A DNA stretch of 7,119 bases from Dysgonamonadaceae bacterium (GTDB lineage: Bacteria; Bacteroidota; Bacteroidia; Bacteroidales; Azobacteroidaceae), in NCBI GenBank assembly GCA_031256015.1, contig JAIRRK010000056.1:1-7119 (forward strand), read 5' to 3'. Positions within the stretch are counted from its first letter, which is position 1; each line of letters starts with the position of its first letter. Made by a program: the position numbers and the translations under genes. The notes below the pieces were generated by a model. It had not been told where the DNA came from. It did not search any database and saw only the letters and a program-made list of their open reading frames with translations. This document shows, piece by piece, positions 6,728-7,119 of the stretch.

Positions 6728-6743
6728 GACTTGTTTATAAGTC
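6728..6743. promoter_or_regulatory. short dyad in the nadA upstream region
   Basis: GACTT at 6728-6732 and AAGTC at 6739-6743 form a perfect 5-bp inverted repeat with a 6-bp centre, about 60 bp upstream of the nadA start. Its right arm extends into AAGTCTG, which is shared with the dyad before nadB. It may be an operator for NAD-synthesis genes or chance. Confidence 0.2.
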
Positions 6744-6889
6744 TGAAAATTTATGTCGAATTTAGTTGTTTAATTGGTTATTAAAATAAAAAACCGACTT
6801 ATTTGATTTTTATGAACACTCAAAAGAACACTTAAGGTTTAATAAACCAATTATTTAACAGATGTTATTAACAAGTCGTTGATAAAATA

Positions 6890-6897
6890 CAAAGTTA
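6890..6897 (-). promoter_or_regulatory. candidate nadA promoter, -7 element
   Basis: On the minus strand this reads TAACTTTG, a perfect TAnnTTTG match and the same octamer as the SulP -7 element. It would give nadA a long leader of about 210 nt. No good -33 element is seen. A weaker alternative nearer the gene is TTCTTTTG (minus strand of 6821-6828), with one mismatch. Confidence 0.35.
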
Positions 6898-6956
6898 AAA
6901 ACTTTCTTTCGAGATTATTCCGGCGAATTTAAAATATACTGTTTATAATTGAAGAA

Positions 6957-6964
6957 TAATTTTG
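6957..6964 (+). promoter_or_regulatory. candidate plus-strand promoter for a gene beyond the right edge
   Basis: TAATTTTG fits TAnnTTTG on the plus strand and would drive a transcript leaving the window, with about 150 nt before an ATG at 7116-7118. There is no convincing -33 element, and such octamers arise easily in AT-rich DNA, so confidence is low. Confidence 0.25.
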
Positions 6965-7119
6965 TACTTCTTTTTCCTGTAAATTAAAATTCTTGTATAC
7001 CTACAAAGTAACTTTTGGTTTGCAAATCTTTTTTTAATTTTTTTCTTGACAAGTATCTACAAGTTATTAACAATAAAAATCGGGTATTATCTCCGTTTAT
7101 AACGATTAAATTACAATGT

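Larger units (their letters stand above)
6670..7119. other. 450-bp AT-rich intergenic region, nadA leader and possible upstream region of an off-window gene
   Basis: No open frame of useful size is present; the one short frame noticed, at 6812-6835, would encode 7 residues. The region holds the nadA upstream sequence, candidate -7 elements on both strands, a short dyad at 6728-6743, an imperfect long-range inverted repeat (6772-6782 with 6841-6852), a T7-AA-T7 tract at 7029-7044, and four 9-mers two mismatches from the DnaA-box consensus. An ATG at 7116-7118 could be the start of a plus-strand gene, but only one further base is visible. The many T and A runs suggest easily melted or bent DNA. 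Confidence 0.6.

Noticed and set aside
6670..6890. NAD-sensing riboswitch in the nadA leader
   Set aside because: The leader is AT-rich with only short weak stems. I see no compact GC-rich fold or conserved riboswitch core, and the known nadA-motif RNA is associated with Acidobacteriota.
7046..7072. Sigma-70-type promoter starting with TTGACA at 7046-7051
   Set aside because: No matching -10 element lies at the right spacing, and the presumed Bacteroidota host does not use the E. coli-type consensus.

Overview
The window looks like ordinary chromosome from an anaerobic or facultative member of the Bacteroidota, probably Bacteroidales. This is an inference from three things. Intergenic DNA is AT-rich around moderately AT-rich genes. 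None of the five genes has a recognisable Shine-Dalgarno sequence. Good matches to the Bacteroidota -7 promoter element TAnnTTTG lie upstream of several genes. No mobile element, CRISPR array, tRNA or rRNA is visible, and all five genes look intact.

Layout from left to right. Positions 1-145 hold a short AT-rich tandem array (four 23-bp units, 5-96) and then a small GC-rich patch downstream of nadB. From 3778 down to 146 on the minus strand runs a probable three-gene operon: dihydrolipoyl dehydrogenase (lpd), a small SAM-dependent methyltransferase-like protein of unknown substrate, and L-aspartate oxidase (nadB). Positions 3779-3971 are a divergent promoter region with inverted repeats. Positions 3972-5669 on the plus strand encode a SulP-family anion transporter with a C-terminal STAS domain. 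It converges, with a gap of only 7 bp, on quinolinate synthase (nadA, 6669-5677, minus strand). Positions 6670-7119 are a gene-free, very AT-rich region with the nadA leader, candidate promoters on both strands and a few 9-mers resembling DnaA boxes. A plus-strand gene probably begins at or beyond the right edge.

NadB and NadA form the two-step route from L-aspartate to quinolinate, the entry to de novo NAD synthesis. NadB oxidises aspartate to iminoaspartate, and NadA condenses this with dihydroxyacetone phosphate using a [4Fe-4S] cluster. Here the two genes are about 4 kb apart in separate transcription units, and nadC is not in the window. Lpd is an NAD-dependent flavoenzyme, so its linkage to nadB has a loose cofactor logic, but none of its 2-oxoacid dehydrogenase or glycine-cleavage partners is nearby.

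I found no convincing new biological system. The points most worth a second look are the 23-bp tandem array at the left edge, the methyltransferase-like gene between lpd and nadB, the inverted repeat over the lpd promoter, and the possible replication-origin character of the right-hand intergenic region.
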